DNA of 64,000 bases from Mycolicibacterium bacteremicum (GTDB lineage Bacteria; Actinomycetota; Actinomycetes; Mycobacteriales; Mycobacteriaceae): assembly GCF_002086115.1 (NCBI RefSeq), contig NZ_MVHJ01000009.1:1-64000 (forward strand). Direction: 5' to 3'. Each line of letters opens with the position of its first letter. Within the stretch, counting starts at the first letter, position 1. Below are positions 48,291 through 56,200 of this stretch, piece after piece. The notes under the pieces were generated by a model. The model saw nothing but the letters and a program-made list of their open reading frames with translations. It made no database searches and was not told the DNA's origin. Position numbers and translations under genes: made by a program.

Positions 48291-50078
48291 TCACTCGACG
48301 GTGACCGATTTGGCAAGGTTCCTGGGCTTGTCCACATCGCGCCCGAGCGCGAGTGCCGTCGTACGGGCCAATACCTGCAGCGGTATGGTCGCTGCGATGG
48401 GTCCCCACGGCGCGACCGGTCCCAGGACGACCGGTACCGTGCTCCCCGCGGATCCGATCGTGATCACCCGGCCACCGCGAACCTCCACCTCGGCGATGTT
48501 GGCCGCCAGCTTGGGATCACCGTTGTCCACGACCACGACCGGAGTGCCGGTTTCGACCAAGGCCAGCGGTCCGTGCTTGAGCTCGCCCGCCGGGTAATGT
48601 TCGGCCCACCGATAGGTCAGCTCCTTGAGCTTCAAGGCGCCTTCGGCCGCGTAGGGCAGGCCGGCACCGCGCGCGATGAAGATGAAACCCGAAGCGGTGA
48701 GCACTTCTTCGACGACCGACGGTACGGCGCATTTGGCCACCGCACCGGCGGCAGCGAGCTGCTCCGGTAGCCGTCGCAGGTCGTCGGCCAATCGTCCGGC
48801 CACCTCCGGCGACAGCCGGTTCATCGCCACCAGCGCCGAGAGCATCAGCGCTGAACCGGCGATGATCTGGCAGATGAACGTCTTGGTGGCGGCCACCCCG
48901 ATCTCCGGACCGGCCGGGAATCCCACCACCGCGTCCGCATGCCGGGCCAGCGTGGAGTACGGGTTGTTGGTGAGGGCGAGCAGCGTCGAATCGCCCATGC
49001 CCGACGTGTCGATCGCTCGGAGCACGTCGGCGGTCTCGCCGGACTGGCTCAGCGCCAGGCACAGCTGCCCGGGCTCCGGGACATCGGTGGCGGCCTCGCT
49101 CGCCACGGTGGCGGTCACCGGGATCCTGCCGAGTCCGCGCGCCAGGTTCGCGATGACACTTCCGGCGTTCAGCGACGTGCCGCAGCCGAGCACGCGCAGA
49201 CGCTCGAAAGGCGGTAGCCCTAGCTGGTTCCATGCCTCGCCGGTCGTGATCCCTTCGGCGAGTTGATCGATCACCCGGGCCGCCGCTTCCGGCTGCTCGT
49301 CGATCTCTTTGGCCATGTAGTCCGTGTAGGCACCCAGTTCGGCATCACTGCTCCGGCATTGATGCCGAGTGAGCGCCGGCGGCGCCACGCTGACGCCGCC
49401 GCGGTGCCACCTGTCACGGCTGGTCAGTTCCACGACATCGCCCGAGCCCAGCGCCCGGAATTCATCGGTCCAGTCGGCGATCGCCGTGATATCACTGGCG
49501 GCGAAATCACCATGGCTGGTGTGCGCCAACAACAATGGAGAGTCCAGGGACGCAACCACGATTCGGCTCGTCTGCTGCTCCAGCACTGCGAGCGCCCACG
49601 ATCCGCGGGCCCTGCTCAGCGCATTCTGCACTGCGTGCAGGATGTCCTCGCAGCGCCGGCGCTCGTCCTCGATCAGGTGCACGAGGACCTCGCTGTCGAC
49701 CGTGGTGGCAAATCGGTGTCCGGCGGCCATGAGTTCGGCACGCAGTTCGACTGCGTTCACGATAATTCCGTTGTGCACCAGGTTCAGCTGGCCGGTGCAA
49801 TCGGTATGTGGGTGCGCGTTCTTTTCGGTCACCGCACCATGGGTCGCCCAACGCGTATGCCCGATCCCCATGCCGTCGAATTTGGCACCGGACCACCCGT
49901 CCAGCAGATTCTCCAAGGTACCGATCCGCCCGGTGGTGCGCAGGCGGGCGATATCACCGGAGACCGTCCGCAGCGCCACCCCGACGGAGTCGTATCCGCG
50001 GTACTCGAGTCGGCGCAGCCCCACCCGTAGGTAGTCGACCGCCGGCCGGTCCGTCCGGCACGCGATGATGCCGCACAT
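48291..50078 (-). CDS. glmS: glutamine:fructose-6-phosphate aminotransferase (GlmS paralogue)
   Basis: 595 residues. The start MCGIIACR places the catalytic Cys as residue 2, as the family requires after Met removal. Glutaminase domain about 1-230 (RRLEYRGYDSVGVAL, HTRWATHG); two SIS sugar-isomerase domains (CGTSLNAG, ALSQSGETADV, CAVPSVVEEVL, PAGELKHGPLAL). It makes glucosamine-6-phosphate, feeding amino-sugar nucleotide synthesis. As it is embedded in this operon it is probably a second, pathway-dedicated copy beside a housekeeping glmS elsewhere. First gene of the long minus-strand operon, behind the shared promoter at 50205-50264. Confidence 0.93.
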   Translation of the reverse strand: MCGIIACRTDRPAVDYLRVGLRRLEYRGYDSVGVALRTVSGDIARLRTTGRIGTLENLLDGWSGAKFDGMGIGHTRWATHGAVTEKNAHPHTDCTGQLNLVHNGIIVNAVELRAELMAAGHRFATTVDSEVLVHLIEDERRRCEDILHAVQNALSRARGSWALAVLEQQTSRIVVASLDSPLLLAHTSHGDFAASDITAIADWTDEFRALGSGDVVELTSRDRWHRGGVSVAPPALTRHQCRSSDAELGAYTDYMAKEIDEQPEAAARVIDQLAEGITTGEAWNQLGLPPFERLRVLGCGTSLNAGSVIANLARGLGRIPVTATVASEAATDVPEPGQLCLALSQSGETADVLRAIDTSGMGDSTLLALTNNPYSTLARHADAVVGFPAGPEIGVAATKTFICQIIAGSALMLSALVAMNRLSPEVAGRLADDLRRLPEQLAAAGAVAKCAVPSVVEEVLTASGFIFIARGAGLPYAAEGALKLKELTYRWAEHYPAGELKHGPLALVETGTPVVVVDNGDPKLAANIAEVEVRGGRVITIGSAGSTVPVVLGPVAPWGPIAATIPLQVLARTTALALGRDVDKPRNLAKSVTVE

Positions 50079-50204
50079 CAACGGTGCCCAAAATGTGGGC
50101 CCGTGAAAGGCATTGGCGCGAATTCGGATTCAGTCGGCTGCATCGTCATGTTGACCACCAGCGACCCTCCCGAATAGTCCTGAGTAAACCCCGAAGCACC
50201 ACAT

Positions 50205-50264
50205 CACTATCGGCGAACCGGAGCCATTGGTACATGGACCATCCGAGCGATTTTCGAACTGAAC
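50205..50264 (-). promoter_or_regulatory. shared island promoter, copy upstream of glmS operon
   Basis: Reading toward glmS: TTCGAAAATCG, then GGTCCATGTACC, and ATAGTG at 50210-50205. The distance between GTAC and ATAGTG is exactly 19 bases, as in the copies at 18786-18845 and 51115-51175. The GGTCCATGTACC core is an almost perfect palindrome. The predicted transcription start lies about 120 bases before the glmS ATG. Confidence 0.7.
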
Positions 50265-50282
50265 CTCCGCCCGGTTCCAGGA

Positions 50283-51059
50283 CTAGTTCCCCGGGGGACC
50301 TTGGGGTCGAAGGATGGCGCGGGCACGTGCCGCCGCCTGGGCGCGCGTGCTCACGCCGAGCTTGGTCAGCAGGCTGTGGACGTGGTTCTTGACGGTATGA
50401 ACGGCAATTCGGAGCTGCTCGGCGATGTCACGGTTGGTGAGGCCCATCTCCAGCATCCGCAAGATCTGGATCTCACGGGAAGTGAGGACCAGTTCCTTGG
50501 TTGCAGAACGGCCCTGTGACGCCAGCGAGGACAGTCTACGGAGCAGAATTGCCGATACTCTTGGCGAACACAGCGCCCCCCCGGCAGCAACCTTGTGTAT
50601 CAACACAAGCAGGTCCTCGAGCGACTCACTGCGCAGGTGGTAGCCCGCCACACCAGCCTCGGCGTACGTAACGATCTCGGCTTCGTCGTCCTCGGACACG
50701 CCGAGAACCACAAGCCGCACATGCGGACTCAGCTTCATCGCCTGTCTGAGCAGCATCGCGCTGTCGCGTGTCCTGCTGTCCAGGAGAATAATTCGAGGCT
50801 GGGTGGTCGCGAAGCCCGCGATCAGCGATACCAGGTCCCACGCCACACCCGGGGATTCCGCTCCGTAGGACGCGAGTACCGCGACCAGGTAATCGCGGAA
50901 CATGGCGCAGTCGTTGAGGATCAGGATCCGCAGGTCGCGCAGGAGGCCAGCGTCATCGGGGCCGGCCGGCTCTTCGCGCCGCCCCCCGACGGAATGCAGT
51001 TCGGTCGGGGGCCGGCCGTTGCCGGTCGACCACCCGTCATCCATTACGCCGGGATTCAC
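50283..51059 (-). CDS. LuxR/NarL-family response regulator-like protein (first paralogue)
   Basis: 258 residues. Receiver-like domain about 40-160 (ILILNDCAMFRDYLVAVLAS; putative phospho-acceptor Asp94 in ILLDSRTRD), but the acidic pair is ND instead of DD. C-terminal LuxR helix-turn-helix about 190-250 (LTSREIQILRMLEMGLTNRD, HTVKNHVHSLLTKLGV). It closely resembles the neighbouring regulator, so the two arose by duplication. GTG at 51059; ATG at 51044 is an alternative. Its own promoter region carries the shared motif, suggesting autoregulation. No histidine kinase is in the window. Confidence 0.88.
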   Translation of the reverse strand: MNPGVMDDGWSTGNGRPPTELHSVGGRREEPAGPDDAGLLRDLRILILNDCAMFRDYLVAVLASYGAESPGVAWDLVSLIAGFATTQPRIILLDSRTRDSAMLLRQAMKLSPHVRLVVLGVSEDDEAEIVTYAEAGVAGYHLRSESLEDLLVLIHKVAAGGALCSPRVSAILLRRLSSLASQGRSATKELVLTSREIQILRMLEMGLTNRDIAEQLRIAVHTVKNHVHSLLTKLGVSTRAQAAARARAILRPQGPPGN

Positions 51060-51114
51060 GCGCTCACAGGTCCGGCTGGTCGATGGACCGGAGCTGCACC
51101 GTATGACATGCCTT

Positions 51115-51175
51115 CACTATCGGGGCAGGACAGCGATTGGTACATGGACCGATGGAGCGAAATTCGGACTGGATC
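51115..51175 (-). promoter_or_regulatory. shared island promoter, copy upstream of the first luxR-type gene
   Basis: Reading toward the gene: CCGAATTTCG, GGTCCATGTACC, 19 bases from GTAC to ATAGTG (51120-51115). Homology with the glmS copy extends through CACTATCGG and AGCnATTGG. A start site about 7 bases after ATAGTG leaves a 50-base leader before the GTG at 51059. Confidence 0.7.
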
Positions 51176-51196
51176 ACCAGATCCCCGAGGTTCCGG

Positions 51197-52030
51197 TTAC
51201 AAGGAGTTCTCTGCGGGCAAGATGGTGCGCGCCAAGGCCGCCGCCTGTGCCCGCGAGGTGACCCCGAGCTTGGTCAAGAGGCTGTGTACGTGGTTCTTGA
51301 CCGTGTGGACCGCGATACAGAGCTGGTCTGCGATCTCCCGATTCGAAAGGCCCGCTTCCAGCATCCGCAGGATCTGAACCTCGCGGGTCGTCAGCACCAG
51401 GCCTTTGGCCGGCTGCCGCTGGGCGGCCAACGATGAGATCCGGTTCAGCAGGATCGCCGAAACTGCTGGCGAACAAAGGAATCCCCCCGCCCCAACCTTC
51501 TGGATCGCCATGATCAAGTCGTCGAGGGTCTCCGAACGCAGGTGATAACCCGCCACGCCCGCCTCTGCGCACCCGACGATCTCCGATTCGTCGTCGCCGG
51601 ACACGCCCAGCACCACCACCCGGGAACTCGGGCTCAACTGCAGGGCCTGCCGCAACAGCATCGCGCTGTCCCGGGTTCGCATGTTCACCAGAATGACTGT
51701 CGGCGTGCTCATTTCGACGGCGGCCACCAGGGAGGCCCAGTCCCAGGCTACTCCTGGCGTCACCGACCCCTCTGAGGTGATCAAGGCGACAAGATAGTCG
51801 CGATACAGCTTGCAGTCATCGACGATCAAAATCCTTGCGCCGCAGAGCAAGCCGACTTCGTCGACACCTTCCCTGTGCCGCTCGACTCCTCTAAGCGAAC
51901 TAGGTCGTCGGTGCAAATCGCCCAGAGGCCAGAACTGATGCGACTGGAGGGCGGACGCCACCTGGAATGGTTTGCTGCCCTCGTCAGAAGCAGTCACGAT
52001 TCCCACCCTGTCCACATACCGGCGGTTCAT
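51197..52030 (-). CDS. LuxR/NarL-family regulator with pseudo-receiver domain (second paralogue)
   Basis: 277 residues. Receiver-like domain about 65-185 keeps the acidic pair (ILIVDDCKLYRDYLVALI) but the phospho-acceptor is replaced by Asn116 in VILVNMRTRDSAML. C-terminal HTH has LTTREVQILRMLEAGLSNRE and HTVKNHVHSLLTKLGV. About 60 extra N-terminal residues precede the receiver, so the true start could be internal; ATG at 52030 is the first good one. The degenerate phosphorylation site suggests regulation by a ligand or by heterodimer formation with its paralogue rather than by phosphorylation. Confidence 0.85.
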   Translation of the reverse strand: MNRRYVDRVGIVTASDEGSKPFQVASALQSHQFWPLGDLHRRPSSLRGVERHREGVDEVGLLCGARILIVDDCKLYRDYLVALITSEGSVTPGVAWDWASLVAAVEMSTPTVILVNMRTRDSAMLLRQALQLSPSSRVVVLGVSGDDESEIVGCAEAGVAGYHLRSETLDDLIMAIQKVGAGGFLCSPAVSAILLNRISSLAAQRQPAKGLVLTTREVQILRMLEAGLSNREIADQLCIAVHTVKNHVHSLLTKLGVTSRAQAAALARTILPAENSL

Positions 52031-52439
52031 ATGCCTTCATCTTCGCCCCCCCTGCGTAGTGAATATGGCAAAACACGCACTTCGCTGTACTGTTACCCGC
52101 TCCTAATCCCAGAGTGATTCGCCGGGTTGTTGAGCGAGAGTGCTTACGGGCGCCTTCCGACAGTGCCCTCAATTGCCCGCTTCATCCAAGCCGCCGGCAC
52201 TCGAGGCAGCCAGAGCTTGTCCCGAGCCGGCGCAACCAGGGTCCCGGGCTACGCAGCTATCGCCGACTGTAAGTTATGGCGGTGCGGTGTGCAACCCACT
52301 CTTCGATTTCAGCGAACTCGCATCTGGGCCCCTCAAGGCTTGGTGCTCCATGATTGGATTGTTTATATTGATGAGGCAAAAATATGTGGCGCCACTTGTT
52401 TCGAAGCATTTCTGATCGCGTTCGAGCATTCTCTCCCTT
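52031..52439. other. intergenic region upstream of the second luxR-type gene, lower GC
   Basis: About 410 bases between the glycosyltransferase stop and the regulator start. The part 52270-52440 is visibly richer in A and T than its surroundings. Short open frames here lack binding sites and family resemblance. It should contain the promoter of the 51197-52030 gene, but the shared motif is not present. Confidence 0.4.
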
Positions 52440-53594
52440 TCAGCAAATCTTTACCGGGCAATGTGGAAGATTCATTCGTTCGGTGACCTTGCGTATCGAG
52501 TCGACCCATGAGTAGCGGCTCGCATTCGAAAGACCCCGACGTCGCAGGTCCGCGGCGAGGCCGGTCTCCGAGTCGAGTCGGTCCAATTGCGCTGTCAACG
52601 TGTCAGGATCATGCGGGTCGAAGTAGAGCGCAGCATCTCGGCAAACTTCAGCATGAGCACCGGAATCCGTCGCTACCACTGGGCAGCCCAGCGCCTGGGC
52701 CTCGATTGCTGCGAGCGCTGAGCCCGCGTAGTTTGCAGTTAAGACGAGAGCCGAGCTGCGCTGGTAGAGCCAGATCAGTTCCGCATCCGTCACCTGTTCG
52801 GCATACACCACAGATTGATGCGGAGTGGGATCCGACCTTCGCATTCCGATGATCACCACCCGGCGACCAGAGTTCGCCATAGCCGCCGCCGCGGCACCGA
52901 TGCTCTCGTGTGGCGACCCGCTGCCGATCACCAAGTAGTGGTCACCCCACACCGGTAGGTCGGGCCGAAGAGGTTCCACCTCGTTCAGCCAATCGGCGGC
53001 ACCCTCGGCAACAATGAATCGGTTGATATCAACCTTGAGTACATCAGCGAGTTCATGTGCTGTGTAGATGGTCTCAGCGACCAGACCGTGGGCGGTCCTG
53101 GCGATCCACCGGTAGGCCAGCGAATGCAGCAACAAGTAGCGCCAGCTGAAGCCAGCCGGACGGCGGAACGGAACGGCGTCGTGCATGGTCACCACCTGCT
53201 TGCGCTTAAAGATCGGCGCTGTGCCCTCGAAGTTCAAAAGCACCTTGCCCGCCGTGACTGCGGGGAGATAGACCTGCTCGAAGCTTGTGCCGGAGAATCT
53301 GGATGTTCGGACCTCGATATTTTGGCAGTCGGGCCAACCGGAGACATTGTCATCCGCGTCGGCAGGAGCATGCAGAACCACATTGCACCAGCCTGTTGAT
53401 GCTAGCGCGCGCAACATTCCAGCGGCGTAACGACCAGCCTCGGATCTGCCTTTTGCCATCCACTTTCCGTTCACATGAACGTCACGCCTCAAGGATGTTG
53501 ATCTGGGAAGCCCGGTTTCGACGGACCAATCAACGGCGCCATGCTCATTCCGCCAGCGGGCCCTCCTTGATGCCGTAGCGTTTATCGAATCCAT
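52440..53594 (-). CDS. glycosyltransferase, GT4 family
   Basis: 384 residues. Segments KRKQVVTMHDAVPFRRPAGF, LVIGSGSPHESIGAAAAAM, VLTANYAGSALAAIEAQALG and CPVVATDSGAHAEV follow GT4 mannosyltransferase-like proteins. ATG at 53594 has GAGGGG at good spacing. Base composition is lower in GC than the other glycosyltransferases. It is transcribed alone, separated from the polysaccharide operon by two regulator genes, but a weak copy of the shared promoter lies upstream (53631-53680). Confidence 0.85.
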   Translation of the reverse strand: MDSINATASRRARWRNEHGAVDWSVETGLPRSTSLRRDVHVNGKWMAKGRSEAGRYAAGMLRALASTGWCNVVLHAPADADDNVSGWPDCQNIEVRTSRFSGTSFEQVYLPAVTAGKVLLNFEGTAPIFKRKQVVTMHDAVPFRRPAGFSWRYLLLHSLAYRWIARTAHGLVAETIYTAHELADVLKVDINRFIVAEGAADWLNEVEPLRPDLPVWGDHYLVIGSGSPHESIGAAAAAMANSGRRVVIIGMRRSDPTPHQSVVYAEQVTDAELIWLYQRSSALVLTANYAGSALAAIEAQALGCPVVATDSGAHAEVCRDAALYFDPHDPDTLTAQLDRLDSETGLAADLRRRGLSNASRYSWVDSIRKVTERMNLPHCPVKIC

Positions 53595-53630
53595 CGAGCC
53601 CCCTCACCGTGCACAAATCGCATATGAGAT

Positions 53631-53680
53631 CACTATCGATCTGTCGACGAAGCCGGTATATAGATCTTCGGATCCAATTT
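53631..53680 (-). promoter_or_regulatory. weak copy of the shared island promoter upstream of glycosyltransferase
   Basis: Reading toward the gene: CGGAAAATTGG, GATCTATATAC (8 of 11 bases as in GGTCCATGTAC), 19 bases, then ATAGTG (53636-53631). The predicted start site is about 30 bases before the ATG at 53594. The conserved spacing makes chance resemblance less likely, though the upstream half is degenerate. Confidence 0.5.
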
Positions 53681-54287
53681 TCCGCCGCCAGAGGATCCAA
53701 TCCCTCAGGCCGCAAAGTCCACCGAGGGCGTAGTGAACGTTCAATGCAGGAGCAAATCACCCGAGTATCCGCACGGAAAGCAACTAAAAGTCCGACGGCT
53801 CAGGATCCATCGATTCCGTGCAGCTCACCCCCTTCGAGCGCACCGTCTGGATTGGCCCTTGCAGGACAAGCTCATTCCGCATCGCGCCTGAAATCCGCGG
53901 ACCCTATGGGTCGTCCGGTCGATACGGAAATCCCGCGGTCTCAAACCGATCTCGGTCACCAAGGTCTGGAGCGGTCAATAAAGCTCGGACGCTACTTCCC
54001 ACGACAAGGTTGCAAGGGTTCTTTGCACCCGTACAGGCATCTGTGGCGAACGAGCCTCAGGTCGACACAGACGCGGTGCCCGTCAGACCAGCCACGTTCG
54101 GACGCTCGCGTCCAATTAGGCAATGATTCGTACAAAGCGAGCCGTGGATCTACACGACGGGACCTGGCTCACGCGGTTCTACAGTTCACGGATTCGCTTA
54201 TGGCAAAGACCGTTGCCGTCGAGCCGACTCGGCAATGCGTCATACGAAGACGCCGTCACCCGACCCGGCTTTCCAACAGTTACCGGC
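53681..54287. other. intergenic region, right edge of the inserted cluster
   Basis: About 600 bases with lower GC than the flanks and no open frame that looks like a protein family on either strand. No transposase remnant, tRNA or inverted repeat was found. It separates the island's last glycosyltransferase from the type VII secretion gene pair and the steroid genes. Confidence 0.4.
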
Positions 54288-55049
54288 CTAGACCTGCCGG
54301 GACAGGTCCTCGCCGCCGGTGGTCGGCCGGGACGGGCCGTGCGGTCCGATCGGCGCCGGGCCCGCGGTCGATCCGCCGGTGCTCGGCCCGGCCGCGGCCG
54401 AGTCACGCGAATCCAGCTGGGCCTCACGCTGATCCTGCTGCTGCTCGCGGGCGTCCTGACCGGCCTGCCGGTCGTTCTGCTGCACTTCCCGCTCGTCCTG
54501 CTGCGCGTCACGCTGATTCTGTTGCGCCTCACGCTGTTCCGGTGTCGGCGCACCCGGTACACCGGGCGGCGCAGCGCCGGCGGGACCGCCGGGCTGCTGA
54601 TTCTGCTGGGCGGCCTGAGTGCCCTGCTGGACGGCTCCCTGAGCAGCCTGCATCGCCTGCTGCATCAGTTGGCCGAAGCCACCTCCGCCACCGCCCTGGC
54701 CACCGCCTCCGCCGAGGCTGCTCGCCGCCTGCTGGGGCATCTGCGCGAGCTGTCCGAGCTGCCCGGTGAGCTGACCGAGCATGCCGCCCACCTGCCCCAC
54801 GGACTGCCCGCCGGACTCATCCCCGGTGTTGTAGGCGGCCTGTGCTGCGCCGACCTTGCCGGAGAACGTGTTCTCCTTGGCCGCAAGCGTTGTCACGTTG
54901 GCCGTCATCGAGGCTTCCAGGGTGGGGAGCACCGCGGCGATCGTCATGCTCATGGCGTCCGCACCCGGCGGAATCACCGGCATCGGTGGCAGCTCCACCG
55001 ATGCGGCGTTCCAGCTGATGCCTTCAGGTTTGCGTAACGGGCTGCTCAT
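54288..55049 (-). CDS. EspC/PE-like type VII secretion substrate
   Basis: 253 residues. The first 85 residues are helical and contain AAQAAYNTGDE, which holds the YxxxD/E export signal of ESX substrates. Residues about 90-180 are rich in Gly and Gln; the rest is a charged QQNQRDAQQDEREVQQ-like stretch, probably disordered. Only 6 bases separate it from the PPE-like gene upstream, a typical PE/PPE or EspC-type pair. ATG at 55049 has GGTGAG upstream. The function after export is unknown. Confidence 0.7.
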   Translation of the reverse strand: MSSPLRKPEGISWNAASVELPPMPVIPPGADAMSMTIAAVLPTLEASMTANVTTLAAKENTFSGKVGAAQAAYNTGDESGGQSVGQVGGMLGQLTGQLGQLAQMPQQAASSLGGGGGQGGGGGGFGQLMQQAMQAAQGAVQQGTQAAQQNQQPGGPAGAAPPGVPGAPTPEQREAQQNQRDAQQDEREVQQNDRQAGQDAREQQQDQREAQLDSRDSAAAGPSTGGSTAGPAPIGPHGPSRPTTGGEDLSRQV

Positions 55050-55055
55050 CGCGGC

Positions 55056-56156
55056 TCACCAATCGTCGTCGACATCGTCTTCGGCCAGGTCATAGTCCAG
55101 CGATTCGGGTAGCGCCAGACCGGTTTTGGTGCCACCGCTGGCGCCCCGCTGCCCCATCATCGGCGCGCCCATACCGCCCATCCCGCCGCCGGCGGCCACC
55201 GGCGCCAATCCGCCGACGGCCCCGGTCCCGGCGTTGGCGCCCGAGGGCGCCACCGATACCGGCGGGGTTCCGACCAGGCTCGCCATCAACGGCGACTGCG
55301 CCGACCCGCCGGCACCACCGGGCAGCGATGCCGCGCGCATCATCCCGGCACCGGCAGCGGCACCGCCGCCACCGGCCAGCGGGTGGTTCGAAAAGGCCGA
55401 GAACGGTGACACGCCAGCGGCACCCATGCCGCCGCCGCTGCCGCTGCCGCCACCGAGCATCGAGGTGAGCTGCTGCAACGGCTGCCCGACGGTCTGCATC
55501 AATTGCTGGGGAGCCTGGGTCACCTGGCCCATCGCCTGACCGAGCATCTGGGGTAGTTGTCCGACCAGACCGGCCAGCTGACCCATCATCTGCATGGCCT
55601 GGCCGGGATCGGCCTGGGAGATCTGCTGCGCGCCGACCGCGGGCGCGCCCGGCGACGGGGTGCTGGCCGGAGCGCCGATGGTGTTGGCCATCGACGATGC
55701 ATTGGCCGTGACGGTCGCGGTGTTCTGCGACAGCCCCAGCATGATCCGGCTCTGCACCAGTTCCTGGGTGTTGCTGAACGGCATAGACTGGATCGCCATG
55801 CATTCGGCCTGAGTCTCCTGGGCGACGATGTTCGCCATCGTCTTGGTCTGGATGACCGCGGCCTCCATGGTGCGCAGCTTCGCCGCGATCGCCGCGGCCT
55901 GCGCGGCGTTGGCCTCATGCCCGCCGATGATGGTGCTGGCCTCGCCGGCCGCGGCCAGCGATGCGCCGCCCTCCCACTCGCCGGTCAACTTCGTCAACTG
56001 CCCCTGCTGTTGCGGCACGACGGTGCCGCCGATCTTCGCGGCCAGCGCCTCGTACTGCGCCGCGGCCGCGGCCAGCGCGTTCTCGTCGACGTTCGGCCAG
56101 GCCGGGCCGGTGACCGTCTGCCCCCCGTATGGGCTCACATCAGGCTGGATCCCCAT
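55056..56156 (-). CDS. PPE-like type VII secretion protein
   Basis: 366 residues. An N-terminal helical domain of about 150 residues with WPNVDENALAAAAAQYEALA and a WEGGAS (WxG) turn, followed by a low-complexity region rich in Gly, Gln, Met and Ala and an acidic end (DYDLAEDDVDDDW). This matches PPE-type proteins that form a secreted dimer with the small partner encoded next. It sits 45 bases after ltp2 on the same strand; M. tuberculosis has PPE63 (Rv3539) at this place. It is probably transcribed together with the steroid operon. Confidence 0.75.
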   Translation of the reverse strand: MGIQPDVSPYGGQTVTGPAWPNVDENALAAAAAQYEALAAKIGGTVVPQQQGQLTKLTGEWEGGASLAAAGEASTIIGGHEANAAQAAAIAAKLRTMEAAVIQTKTMANIVAQETQAECMAIQSMPFSNTQELVQSRIMLGLSQNTATVTANASSMANTIGAPASTPSPGAPAVGAQQISQADPGQAMQMMGQLAGLVGQLPQMLGQAMGQVTQAPQQLMQTVGQPLQQLTSMLGGGSGSGGGMGAAGVSPFSAFSNHPLAGGGGAAAGAGMMRAASLPGGAGGSAQSPLMASLVGTPPVSVAPSGANAGTGAVGGLAPVAAGGGMGGMGAPMMGQRGASGGTKTGLALPESLDYDLAEDDVDDDW

Positions 56157-56200
56157 GGCCTCGAGGTTACCGTGCCCCCGATAGCGTCGGCACAGTAAAA

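Noticed and set aside
52127-52486. Small plus-strand frames upstream of the second luxR-type gene
   Set aside because: No ribosome binding site, no recognisable domain, and overlap with the glycosyltransferase 3' end.
53609-54769. Plus-strand open frame of 386 codons
   Set aside because: It crosses non-coding DNA and runs antisense through the EspC-like gene; no family resemblance or binding site.
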